From DAOTVS01 sp034436375 (GTDB lineage: Bacteria > Chloroflexota > Anaerolineae > SpSt-313): a stretch of 20,899 bases of DNA. Positions 1 to 6,830 of this stretch are shown in pieces. The stretch lies in contig DAOTVS010000035.1 of NCBI GenBank assembly GCA_034436375.1, positions 1 through 20,899 on the forward strand, given 5' to 3'. The stretch's first letter is position 1. Each line of letters begins with the position of its first letter. The position numbers and the translations under genes were made by a program. The notes beneath the pieces were generated by a model. It saw only the letters and a list, made by a program, of their open reading frames with translations. It was not told the DNA's origin and did not search any database.

Positions 1-568
1 CCGCGTGCCGGCCCATGATCTCGATGATCTTGACGGGGGTCGAGGCGGCGCCCGCTTCGGTATCGAGCCCGGCGTCGCGCAGGGTAGAGGCCACAAAGCG
101 CGCCGCGCTGCCGTAGCCGGGGCAGTGATCCGTCTGCGCCAGGTCGTTATCGACCGTCTTGGGGATGCCCATCACCTGCAGGTCGAACCCGCGCTCGCGC
201 GCCAGGGCGCCGATGCGGTTGGCGGTATCCATCGAGTCGTTGCCGCCGATGTAACAGAAATAGCCCACATCGTAGCGGTCAAACACCTCCACGATGCGCT
301 CCAGGTCGCCTGTGCCCAGTTTGTGCCGGCTGGTGCCCAAAGCGGCCGAGGGCGTCTGGCGCAGCAGGCGCAGCGTGGCCGGGGATTCGCGGTAGAGGTC
401 CACCAGGTCCTCCTGCAGCACCCCCTCGATGCCCCGCCGCGCGCCGATCACCCGGCCAATGCGCCACCAACCGCGCGCCTCATCGATCACCCCTACCAGG
501 CTGTTGTTGATCACCGCCGTCGGCCCGCCCGATTGGGCCACCAGCAGATTGCGTTGTTCGCCGGCCAT
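1..568 (-). CDS. 6-phosphofructokinase, PPi-type (N-terminal part; runs off window)
   Basis: This gene encodes the first 189 residues of a phosphofructokinase, the cytoplasmic enzyme that phosphorylates fructose 6-phosphate to fructose 1,6-bisphosphate. Visible family motifs are SGGPTAVIN (residues 13-21, phosphoryl-donor loop), GGNDS (108-112), GIPKTVDND (134-142, catalytic Asp) and GYGSAA (151-156). ATP-dependent PfkA usually has GGDGS and PGTIDND. The acidic residue in GGNDS and the Lys in PKTVDND are the known signature of pyrophosphate-dependent enzymes, so PPi is the likely donor. The ATG at 566-568 follows GGGAGG at a good distance. A second in-frame ATG lies 30 bp upstream (596-598) inside a partial duplication of the start context, but it has no clear Shine-Dalgarno sequence. 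The C-terminal half lies outside the window. The family is certain; the donor is inferred from two residues. Confidence 0.92.
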   Translation of the reverse strand, partial: MAGEQRNLLVAQSGGPTAVINNSLVGVIDEARGWWRIGRVIGARRGIEGVLQEDLVDLYRESPATLRLLRQTPSAALGTSRHKLGTGDLERIVEVFDRYDVGYFCYIGGNDSMDTANRIGALARERGFDLQVMGIPKTVDNDLAQTDHCPGYGSAARFVASTLRDAGLDTEAGAASTPVKIIEIMGRHA

Positions 569-667
569 ATCAATCCTCCCTCTCACTTCACCGGCCATAG
601 GGCCGCCAAGCGGCAGGCTCTGCGCCGGGCTCAGGTGAAGGCTTAGCTCGTGCCCGATTGTAGGGCC

Positions 668-696
668 ATTCTACCATAGAGGGCGAGGAGGGGCAA
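668..696 (-). promoter_or_regulatory. Sigma-70-like promoter of the phosphofructokinase gene
   Basis: On the minus strand TTGCCC (691-696) is followed after exactly 17 bp by TAGAAT (668-673). It points at the PFK start and gives a leader of about 90 nt. That leader contains a small GCCG/CGGC hairpin. The promoter is predicted from hexamer match and spacing only. Confidence 0.5.
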
Positions 697-857
697 TGCG
701 GATGCATCCACGGGCGGCGCGTTTCTTGCTAGTGAGCCACGGCCCGGTGCGCAGCACAGGACGTTTCGACACCGGCCATCCCTGCAAACAATTGTTGTTG
801 CTTTCCGGCTTTTGTGGTAAGCTTGTGTCCTCTTCCCAGCAGTTGCCAGGGAGGAGC

Positions 858-1928
858 ATGGGAGGGGTCTTGGGGCATACGCTCATCTGGCTGCGTCGGC
901 GCTGGCTGCTGGTGCTGGGCGCAATGGGTTTTCTGGCTCTGTTGTTCTTCCGCTTCAACGAGGTTGTAGGGATCGGCGCGACGCTGCTGCGGGGCCAATG
1001 GCACTGGGTATTGGCTGCGGTGGCGATCCAGGCCGTGTTTTACGTGGTATACAGTTTGCTTTACAAGCTGTGCCTGGCGACCGTCGACGTGAGGACCCGT
1101 CTGCGCGAGCTGGTGCCGCTGCTCTTCGCTTCGCTTTTCGTCAAAGCGGTGGTGCCTTCGGGTGGGATGAGCGCACTGGCGCTTTTTGTGGATGATGCGG
1201 CGCGCAGCGGGCAATCGCCCGCGCGCACGGCCCAGGGCACGCTCCTGGTGTTGGCAGCTGATCTGGTGACGATGATCCCCCTCATTCTCTATGGGCTGCT
1301 GCACCTGTTTCTGAGTGGCGTACTGCAGGTCTATCAGCTGGTGGCCGCGGGCTGTTTCCTGCTCTTTACAGGTGGGCTGGCTGTGGTGTTGCTGATGGGG
1401 CTCTGGATGCCCGGGGGCGTGCAGTGGCTGACGCGGTGGGCACAGGCGGTTGTCAACGGTGTGGCGCGCTTGCTGCATCGCCGGCCGTTCCTGGCGCCCG
1501 GGTGGGCCGCCGAGCAAGCCGGGGAGATCATCGGCGCCGGCCGCGATATCGCCGGCCACCCGCGGCTGTTGCTCTACACTCTGGTGGTGGCCTTTGGGGT
1601 GCACCTGATCAACGCCGGCTGCCTCTATGCTATCGCTCTGGCCTATCACTGGGCGCTGAGTTTGGGCACCCTGATGGCTGCGTTCTCGCTGGATGCCGTA
1701 TTTTCGGTGGTGACCTTTATCCCCTTCGGCATCGGCATGGCCGAGGCGGCCATGGCGCTGGTGCTGGGCTCGCTGGGCGGCTCGAAGCAGGTGGCGCTGG
1801 CGACGACAATCGCCTTCCGGGGGCTTAACGTCTGGTTGCCGCTCTTTATCGGGTTCTTTCTGCTGCGGCGCGTGCGCGCCTTTGGCGGCAGGCGCCGCGC
1901 CGATGGGAGTTCCCAGACTGCGCCCTGA
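858..1928 (+). CDS. Lysylphosphatidylglycerol synthase TM-region / flippase-like membrane protein (UPF0104)
   Basis: This is a polytopic inner-membrane protein of 356 residues with about eight hydrophobic helices. It resembles the LPG_synthase_TM family (PF03706, UPF0104), the membrane half of MprF and of AglD-like proteins. Typical features are the PSGGMSA segment after the second to third helix, where related proteins have P-x-G-x-G, and the late FIPFGIGMAEAAM segment with a conserved Gly-rich turn and acidic residue. No soluble aminoacyl-transferase domain follows, so it is the stand-alone form, often thought to move or present lipids but rarely tested. The ATG at 858 follows GGGAGGAGC directly. 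An upstream extension to 696 exists in frame but would add a non-hydrophobic tail and lacks an RBS. A glycosyltransferase follows on the same strand, which fits a role in lipid or surface-glycan export. The substrate is unknown. Confidence 0.85.
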   Translation: MGGVLGHTLIWLRRRWLLVLGAMGFLALLFFRFNEVVGIGATLLRGQWHWVLAAVAIQAVFYVVYSLLYKLCLATVDVRTRLRELVPLLFASLFVKAVVPSGGMSALALFVDDAARSGQSPARTAQGTLLVLAADLVTMIPLILYGLLHLFLSGVLQVYQLVAAGCFLLFTGGLAVVLLMGLWMPGGVQWLTRWAQAVVNGVARLLHRRPFLAPGWAAEQAGEIIGAGRDIAGHPRLLLYTLVVAFGVHLINAGCLYAIALAYHWALSLGTLMAAFSLDAVFSVVTFIPFGIGMAEAAMALVLGSLGGSKQVALATTIAFRGLNVWLPLFIGFFLLRRVRAFGGRRRADGSSQTAP

Positions 1929-1944
1929 AATACCCCTGGCATGA

Positions 1945-2033
1945 GGATAGACAGGATGAACAGGATGCAATGCGCCCCTCTATCAGCACTCCACTAATCC
2001 TGTAGATCCGGTTAAATGGGGGACTGACTCCGG
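1945..2033. repeat. Intergenic repeat cluster: imperfect inverted repeat plus short palindromic motif
   Basis: In the gap between the membrane protein and the glycosyltransferase, GGATAGACAGGATGAACAGG starts at 1945. An imperfect reverse complement of its first part, TAATCCTGTAGATCC, lies at 1995-2009. Just after it, at 2018-2033, is GGGGGACTGACTCCGG, a partly self-complementary string. Such phrases recall short dispersed repeats in many environmental bacterial genomes, but only one copy is visible here. Confidence 0.45.
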
Positions 2034-2057
2034 GATCTTGCTATACGGAGTGAGACA

Positions 2058-3248
2058 ATGCGGGTGCTCATTGCCGGGCAGACCTATCGCCCACCCAGGA
2101 ATGGCGCAGCCGTGTTCACTGTCCACCTGGCAGAGGGCCTGGTGCGGGCGGGGCATGAAGTGCTGGTGTTGGCGCCTTCGGATGGCCGACGCGCCTATCA
2201 GAGCGTGATGAACGGGGTGCGCGTGCAGACCGTGCCGGCGCTGTCACTGGCGCCCTTTTACCCCGAGATCCACGTCACCCTCCGGCCGGGCCCCCAGGTG
2301 ACGGGCATCATCGATCGCTTTCGCCCCCAGGTTGTGCACCTCCAGGACCACTATCCCCTCAGCCGCGCCGCCCTGCAGGCCGCCCGCGCGCGCGGCGTGC
2401 CCGTGGTGGGCACGAACAACTTTTTGCCCGCGAACATGGCGACCCAGGTGCCGCTCCTCCGCCACGCACAGGCGCCGCTAGAACGCCTGATCTGGCGTAC
2501 GGTGAGCGACGTCTTTGATCGGGTGCAGGTGGTGACGGTGGCAACCCGGGCCGCCGCCGCCATCCTGCGCCCGCACATCGCCGCCCCCATCCAGATTATC
2601 TCCAACGGCGTGGATCTGATGCGCTTCCACCCGGGCACGGCCGACCCGGTTGGCATGCGCCGCCGCTATGGCCTGGACCCGAACCGGCCGGTGGTGATCT
2701 ATGTGGGCCGGCTCGATGCCGACAAGCAGGTAGAGGTGCTGCTGCGGGCCATGTATCGCCGGGGGCACGACGGCCTGCAACTGGCGATTGCCGGCCGGGG
2801 GCGGCACATGGCGGCGCTGCAGTCGCTGGCCACGCGCCTGGCCCTGGGGGATCGTGTGGTGTTCACGGGTTTCGTGCCCGACCAGGACCTGCAGCCGCTG
2901 CTGGCCAGTGTGGATCTCTTCGCCATGCCTGGCGCCGTGGAATTGCAGTGCCTGGCCGCGCTGGAAGCGATGGCCTGCGGCCGCCCCGTGCTCCTGGCCG
3001 ACTCTTGCGCCCTGCCCGAGTTGGTCGATGAAGGAGTCAACGGCTATCTCTTCCGGCCGGGCGATGACCATCACGCCGCGGAGCGCCTGGATCAGCTGTT
3101 GGCCGAGCGCAGCCGCTGGCCTGAGATGGGGCAGGCCAGCATCGCCAAGGCGCGCCCGCACAGCCTGGAGAACACGGTCAGAAGCTATGAGCGGCTGTAC
3201 GAAAGCCTGGTGCGTGATACCGTGATGCTTGAGGTTGCGGGGGCGTAA
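2058..3248 (+). CDS. GT4-family glycosyltransferase (group 1)
   Basis: This 396-residue GT-B glycosyltransferase transfers a sugar from a nucleotide donor with retention of configuration, at the inner face of the membrane. The N-terminal acceptor domain begins with the YRPPRNGAAVFT loop and includes VVHLQDHYPLS. The C-terminal donor domain shows IYVGRLDADKQVEVLL and the GT4 EX7E signature (E295 and E303, within VELQCLAALEAMACGRP). The overall arrangement is like diacylglycerol/phosphatidylinositol glycosyltransferases (PimB/UGDG-like branch), so a lipid acceptor is plausible but not proved. In that family the loop before the first Glu is usually S/G-x-x-E-G-F-G; here it is PGAVELQCL, a modest deviation. 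The ATG follows GGAGTGA. The TAA stop lies inside the left arm of an inverted-repeat element, so the element may have replaced the native end of the gene. The preceding membrane protein is on the same strand. Confidence 0.9.
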   Translation: MRVLIAGQTYRPPRNGAAVFTVHLAEGLVRAGHEVLVLAPSDGRRAYQSVMNGVRVQTVPALSLAPFYPEIHVTLRPGPQVTGIIDRFRPQVVHLQDHYPLSRAALQAARARGVPVVGTNNFLPANMATQVPLLRHAQAPLERLIWRTVSDVFDRVQVVTVATRAAAAILRPHIAAPIQIISNGVDLMRFHPGTADPVGMRRRYGLDPNRPVVIYVGRLDADKQVEVLLRAMYRRGHDGLQLAIAGRGRHMAALQSLATRLALGDRVVFTGFVPDQDLQPLLASVDLFAMPGAVELQCLAALEAMACGRPVLLADSCALPELVDEGVNGYLFRPGDDHHAAERLDQLLAERSRWPEMGQASIAKARPHSLENTVRSYERLYESLVRDTVMLEVAGA

Positions 3249-3396
3249 TAAGTAAACCGTAATAAGTAAGGGCGCCATTGCGGGGCACCTGATGCTTTGC
3301 GCAGGTTTTGCCAGGGCAAGCATCTTGAGAAGCAAAAGGGCTTCGAAATGGCAACCTTACCTATTACGGTTCACTTATTACGGTTTACTTATTACG
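3244..3396. repeat. AT-rich inverted-repeat (MITE-like) element between convergent genes
   Basis: A perfect 23-bp inverted repeat has arms at 3244-3266 and 3374-3396. Each arm is built from a tandem 14-bp unit (CGTAATAAGTAAAC and variants). The left copy has about two units, and the right side has about three, reaching back to 3355. The arms are very AT-rich inside GC-rich DNA. The core carries a second nested dyad: GATGCTTTGC at 3291-3300 pairs imperfectly with GCAAGCATC at 3316-3324. The element supplies the stop codon of the GT4 gene and ends 2 bp from the stop codon of hpnI. No ORF or transposase is inside. It may act as a bidirectional transcription barrier, but there is no U-tract. Confidence 0.8.
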
Positions 3397-3398
3397 TC

Positions 3399-4583
3399 TC
3401 ACCACAGCTCCGACGGCTGCTGCTCCCCCTCAGTCCAGGGCTCGGTGGAGTGGAGGTGCTGCAGGCGGCAGCCTTCGCGCAGCAGGAACTCACGGCCGCG
3501 CCACGAAACATGGCGCCCCACGATGGCCACGCACCATATGGCGCTCGTCAACAGGTCGCGCAGGGGCAGCCACCACCAGGCGCTGCGAAAGACGCGGTCG
3601 CGGGTGTAGTGGGCCATCTGGGCGCCCACCAGCCAGCGCAGAGTCAGCGTGCCCCCGAGGATAGCCAGGCTGGCAGCGGAAAAGCCCTGTACCAGGGCCG
3701 ACAGCAGGGCGATGGGTGTGGAAAAGATGATCATCATCGGCAGGTATTCCAGGGGCCGGCTCACCCGGAAGCACTTGGCCCAGCGCACCTCACGCGCCCA
3801 CTGCTCGCGAAAGGTCGTGGCGCCGACGACGATCTGGGTCACATAATTCGACAGGTGCACCCGGCGCCCGCTCCGGGCGACTCGCAAGCCGAGCTGATAA
3901 TCGTCGGCCAGGTAATCCACGATGGACTCAAAACCGCCGATCTGCTGCAATGTATCACGGCGGATCGCATTGCTGGCCCCAAGGGCAAAGCCCATGTGCA
4001 GATAGTGGCGCCCCACCATCACCGAAGGCAGAAAGGTGGTGCCCATGTAGAGCGCCTCCAGGCGGGCGGTCAGGGTCTGGGCGTGGTCACCCCGGTAGAG
4101 GCAGGTCACCAGGCCCACCGCCGGGTCCGTCAGGGGAGCGCACACGCGGCGCAGATAACCAGGGGTGACGCGGACGTCGCTGTCGGAGATGACCAGATAA
4201 TCGTGCTGGGCCTGCTCGGCCAGGTGGCACAGGATGCTGACTTTGTCATTGGCGCCCCGGCGCGGCGCCACATAACTGCGGATGCGCCGCTGGGGGAACT
4301 CTTGCTGCAGGCGCTCAACCAGCTCGAGGACGGGGTCGCGGGGATCGCTGACGCCAAAGAGCACCTCATAATCGGCCGGGTAATCCTGGGCAAGAAAGCT
4401 GGCAAAGTTGGCATAGGCTTCCGCATCGACGCCGCGCGCTGGCTTGAGAATGGAGACGGGAGGCATGGATTGGTTTATCCGTGTCTGCCGCTCGGCAAAG
4501 AATGAGGCCACGCACCAACCGGCCACCAGCCAGTAGATACAGCTGACCAGGGTAAGGCTTATGAAGAAGAGTGCCCAGAACAC
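3399..4583 (-). CDS. hpnI: HpnI-like GT2/GT21 glycosyltransferase (hopanoid-associated)
   Basis: This 394-residue membrane-bound GT-A glycosyltransferase is of the ceramide-glucosyltransferase type. In hopanoid producers HpnI adds N-acetylglucosamine from UDP-GlcNAc to bacteriohopanetetrol. Visible features are an N-terminal membrane anchor (about residues 3-30), VSILKP (43-48), the metal/nucleotide DxD motif SDSD (133-136), the acidic LADDYQLG block, and the (Q/R)xxRW motif as REVRW. Two or three hydrophobic helices follow in the C-terminal third. The start is a GTG at 4581-4583, preceded by the strong SD GGAGGAGG. It overlaps the end of the deacetylase gene by 25 bp, which implies translational coupling. 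The deacetylase partner makes hpnI a much better fit than a generic GT2. Whether the acceptor is a hopanoid is unproved, because no hopanoid cyclase lies in the window. Confidence 0.85.
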   Translation of the reverse strand: MFWALFFISLTLVSCIYWLVAGWCVASFFAERQTRINQSMPPVSILKPARGVDAEAYANFASFLAQDYPADYEVLFGVSDPRDPVLELVERLQQEFPQRRIRSYVAPRRGANDKVSILCHLAEQAQHDYLVISDSDVRVTPGYLRRVCAPLTDPAVGLVTCLYRGDHAQTLTARLEALYMGTTFLPSVMVGRHYLHMGFALGASNAIRRDTLQQIGGFESIVDYLADDYQLGLRVARSGRRVHLSNYVTQIVVGATTFREQWAREVRWAKCFRVSRPLEYLPMMIIFSTPIALLSALVQGFSAASLAILGGTLTLRWLVGAQMAHYTRDRVFRSAWWWLPLRDLLTSAIWCVAIVGRHVSWRGREFLLREGCRLQHLHSTEPWTEGEQQPSELW

Positions 4584-5452
4584 GCTATCCTCCTCCAGCT
4601 GCCGGCCCTGATGGCCGCATAGGTACAGGTCTGCGCCCCCCGTCCAGCGATAGCCTGCCGCACCCGGGGGCTGAGAAGAGTCGCCAGATCGTCAGGATTC
4701 GGGCCGAACGGGCCGTCAAAAGACGCCGGGCAGGGGTGGAAGTAGAGCTCAGCCGAATGGACGGTAGGTGGAATCTTGCGCAGAAGGCTCTCGACATAGG
4801 CCTCGTGCATGCGCCCCGATTGCAAGAGGCCGTAGACGCGGTCCGTATAGGCCAGGCTACTGCGCCGGATGCCGGGCTCGGCGAGCGCACAGAGCAGCGT
4901 GTAGATGGCTTTCCAGGCCAGCTTGACGCCGGCAAAGGCGCGATCGGCTGCCAGGGCCAGGCGCAGATCATCGCGGGGCACGCGGATGCCCTGAAAGCCG
5001 TGCTGCTCGGCCAGGGGGATGAGCAGTGATAGCACAGTGGGGTGCAGGTGAATCAGCAAGTGGCTGTCGACATGTGAGGGGGAAAAGCCCGTCCCCTTGA
5101 AGAGCGCCATCTGAGCGGCGAGCTCGCGGCGCAGAGCCTCTCGCACCGCTCCACTGAAGAAGCACGCTACCCCCATACGCACAGGGTCGGCGCGTAACCG
5201 GCCGTCCGCAGCCAACCAATGCGGCGCCCAGTTGCCAGAGGCGGGCGGCGCATCGGTGAGCGCCAGGTGCAGCCCCACGCCCAGGCGCGGGCAGGCGCGG
5301 GCGCGCACGACCGCATCCTCTGCGGCCGCGGCTGTCACCATCAGGCTGGCGCTGGTGAGCACACCCTCTTCGTGTGCGCGCAGGATAGCCTGGTTCATGG
5401 CCACGGTGCGGCCCAGGTCGTCGCCATTGAAGATCAGTTGCAGGTCGCTCAT
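4559..5452 (-). CDS. hpnK: HpnK-like YdjC/ChbG-family carbohydrate deacetylase
   Basis: This 297-residue enzyme is of the YdjC/ChbG deacetylase family. HpnK removes the acetyl group from GlcNAc-bacteriohopanetetrol to give glucosamine-BHT, the step after HpnI. The metal-site pattern is present: NGDDLG (D11, D12), GLHL with H62, and SHVDSHLLIHLHP with H127, D129, H131 and H135. The start is the ATG at 5450-5452, directly before SDLQLIFNGDDLG. A longer in-frame version adds a Cys-rich, non-homologous 31-residue tail, and I reject it. The upstream SD (GGGCTGAG) is weak. The last 25 bp overlap the start of hpnI, so the order of translation is deacetylase then transferase. The C-terminal tail after AAIRAGSW is odd and may be non-conserved. 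Confidence 0.85.
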   Translation of the reverse strand: MSDLQLIFNGDDLGRTVAMNQAILRAHEEGVLTSASLMVTAAAAEDAVVRARACPRLGVGLHLALTDAPPASGNWAPHWLAADGRLRADPVRMGVACFFSGAVREALRRELAAQMALFKGTGFSPSHVDSHLLIHLHPTVLSLLIPLAEQHGFQGIRVPRDDLRLALAADRAFAGVKLAWKAIYTLLCALAEPGIRRSSLAYTDRVYGLLQSGRMHEAYVESLLRKIPPTVHSAELYFHPCPASFDGPFGPNPDDLATLLSPRVRQAIAGRGAQTCTYAAIRAGSWRRIACSGHSSS

Positions 5453-5684
5453 CTCAGCCCTTGCCGCGCAGTCGTGAAGAAAAGCGGGCTGCCGGCAGCG
5501 GCGACAGGGCTGATGAGATTGGGAGCTGCCAGGAACAGGGTGCACAAACTACACACACAAACTCCTGCACGGGATGAATAGGGTGATCAGGCCATGCCTG
5601 AAACAGGATGCCGGCCGCATAACAGCAGCCTGTACCATGCACCCGGCATGCGATACCGGCATGAACCGTGCCTGCACCGGTGAG

Positions 5685-5700
5685 CCGGGCCGCTGCCCGG
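5685..5700 (-). terminator. GC hairpin after the lipoprotein gene
   Basis: CCGGGC pairs with GCCCGG across a 4-nt loop, 14 nt past the stop codon of the minus-strand lipoprotein gene. No T-tract follows, so it may only be a weak or factor-assisted terminator. The rest of 5453-5714 holds short direct repeats (CCGGCATG twice, at about 5644 and 5656) and no convincing gene. Confidence 0.35.
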
Positions 5701-5714
5701 GATCATTGCGTCCC

Positions 5715-6125
5715 TCAGCGCGTGCGCAGATGGAAGATGAACTCCTGCTTTCCATCCTGCCCTATCACCTCCGCACGCACCTGCCAGGCGCCGGCCATCG
5801 TAAACACAGCCGGCGCCCGGTAGCGGCCGTTTCCTTCCTCAACTGCTTCTGGGTGATTGGGCGGCATTTCCATACCGGGCATGGTCAGGTCCAATTGCAC
5901 GGTTGCCCCCAGGACGGGCCGGCCCTGTGCATCCTGCACGGTCAGGATCAGGGGCACTTCTTCCATCAGCGCAGGCGGGTAGGGCGCGATGGTGAGCGTC
6001 GCCGTGTGCTCGCCCGCCTTTTGCACCTGCACATAGGGCGAGGGCGTACCCTGGCTGCCCGATTGTGAAGGAGGGGCGCAGGATAGCAGAGCCAGCGCCA
6101 GCCCGCAGATGATAGCGCGTTGCAA
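5715..6125 (-). CDS. YtkA/FixH-like small lipoprotein
   Basis: This 136-residue exported lipoprotein has a short signal peptide with an LLSC lipobox (C16), followed by a Ser/Pro/Gly-rich linker and one beta-sandwich domain. The pattern VPLILTVQDAQGRPVLGATV, then LTMPGMEMPP, GNGRYRAP and MAGAWQVRAEV, is typical of YtkA/FixH-like domains. These are found near copper, cytochrome oxidase and metal-handling proteins, and the Met-rich loop could bind Cu(I). The start is TTG at 6123-6125. An in-frame TAA lies two codons upstream, and GGAGG sits 7 nt before the TTG, so no longer form is possible. A long inverted repeat lies immediately upstream in the leader. No metal-transport gene is adjacent, so function beyond the domain class is unknown. 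Confidence 0.75.
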   Translation of the reverse strand: MQRAIICGLALALLSCAPPSQSGSQGTPSPYVQVQKAGEHTATLTIAPYPPALMEEVPLILTVQDAQGRPVLGATVQLDLTMPGMEMPPNHPEAVEEGNGRYRAPAVFTMAGAWQVRAEVIGQDGKQEFIFHLRTR

Positions 6126-6139
6126 GTGTTAACCTCCTG

Positions 6140-6232
6140 CCGGCTCACAGCCCAGTGGCGCCAACTCGCCATGCCGCTGGAACTCCAGGAGGTCCAATCG
6201 CCAAATGTTAGCGCCATTGGGCTGTGAGCCGG
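6140..6232. repeat. Long inverted repeat in the leader of the lipoprotein gene
   Basis: Arms at 6140-6165 and 6207-6232 are reverse complements over 26 bp with two mismatches, separated by 41 bp that contain a small CTCC/GGAG hairpin. The inner edge is a few bases from the Shine-Dalgarno sequence of the minus-strand lipoprotein gene (complement of 6133-6137). In RNA this would form a long stem right before the ribosome site. It could be a regulatory leader or a palindromic repeat element. Confidence 0.7.
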
Positions 6233-6400
6233 GCCGGTATAAGAGTCTGTTATCGCCAAGCACAAAGTGTGCCAGTTTCCCTCGGTTGTTTAGTACTGCA
6301 ACCGCACTTGATCCAGCCGGCTGCCGGTAACAGCCGGCCAAGGTGCTGCGCGCCTGCCCGGCTCTGACCCAGGAGGGGGGATTGGGCGGGTTGCCTGCTC
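6233..6400. other. Intergenic stretch, no gene seen
   Basis: This is the remainder of the 330-bp gap between the divergent lipoprotein and small membrane-protein genes. It contains a hairpin GCCGGCT (6316-6322) / AGCCGGC (6332-6338) and a short GGTTG/CAACC dyad near 6283-6302. I see no supported ORF or RNA gene. Confidence 0.4.
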
Positions 6401-6429
6401 TTGCTGAGAAGCCCCGACCAGGGTATAAT
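6401..6429 (+). promoter_or_regulatory. Sigma-70-like promoter of the membrane protein-MATE operon
   Basis: TTGCTG (6401-6406) is separated by 17 bp from a perfect TATAAT (6424-6429). Transcription should start near 6436, about 20 nt before the ATG at 6456, leaving just enough room for the GAGGAGG ribosome site. This is one of the clearest promoters in the window. Confidence 0.75.
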
Positions 6430-6455
6430 CCCTTCACCCTCGTCGAGGAGGCGCC

Positions 6456-6827
6456 ATGAAACCTCGTCCCGTAACGATCACTATTCTATCGCTGGCCATG
6501 GCCTGCGCCTGCTGGCTGGGGCTGGCTTATCTGGTCCTCTATCTTCCCCCCGATACCTTCGGGCGGGTCCTCTTCCTGTGCCTGCTCTTCCTGGCGGCGG
6601 GCTTTAGCGGCAGCCCCCTCTTGCTGGCAATACACCTGCGGGTGACGCCCAACAGGCAGGATATCTCGCAGGTCGCCGTATGGCGCGAGGCCGGGCTGGT
6701 GGGCCTTTTTTGCAGCCTGTGCGCCTGGTTGCGCTTTATCCGCGTATTGACCTGGGCCAATGCCCTCCTTCTGATAGCGGTGCTGGCGCTGACGGAGATG
6801 CTGCTTCTGGCCCGACGCGGCGAGTAG
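6456..6827 (+). CDS. Small four-helix membrane protein, unknown function
   Basis: This 123-residue integral membrane protein has four predicted hydrophobic helices (about residues 7-29, 35-60, 77-96 and 98-117). A single polar loop, TPNRQDISQVAVWREA (64-79), lies between helices 2 and 3. I do not recognise a named family. There is no signal cleavage site, catalytic motif or metal-ligand cluster. The ATG is preceded by GAGGAGG at an optimal distance and by a strong promoter. It ends 3 bp before the MATE transporter gene, so the two are almost certainly co-transcribed and may be translationally coupled. It could be a small partner of the transporter or an unrelated passenger. Confidence 0.75.
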   Translation: MKPRPVTITILSLAMACACWLGLAYLVLYLPPDTFGRVLFLCLLFLAAGFSGSPLLLAIHLRVTPNRQDISQVAVWREAGLVGLFCSLCAWLRFIRVLTWANALLLIAVLALTEMLLLARRGE

Positions 6828-6830
6828 TGC

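Noticed and set aside
787..796. AACAATTGTT palindrome upstream of the flippase-like gene
   Set aside because: Only 10 bp with no second copy nearby and no clear promoter to regulate; could be chance.
729..1970. Minus-strand 413-codon frame opposite the LPG-synthase-TM gene
   Set aside because: His/Gln/Arg-rich low-complexity shadow; the plus strand has regular membrane helices and an SD.
3249..3396. Possible CRISPR array from the repeated 14-bp units
   Set aside because: Units are directly adjacent without spacers and occur in inverted arms.
3297..4505. Plus-strand 402-codon frame opposite hpnI
   Set aside because: It starts inside the inverted-repeat element and has no family features; the minus strand encodes a clear glycosyltransferase.
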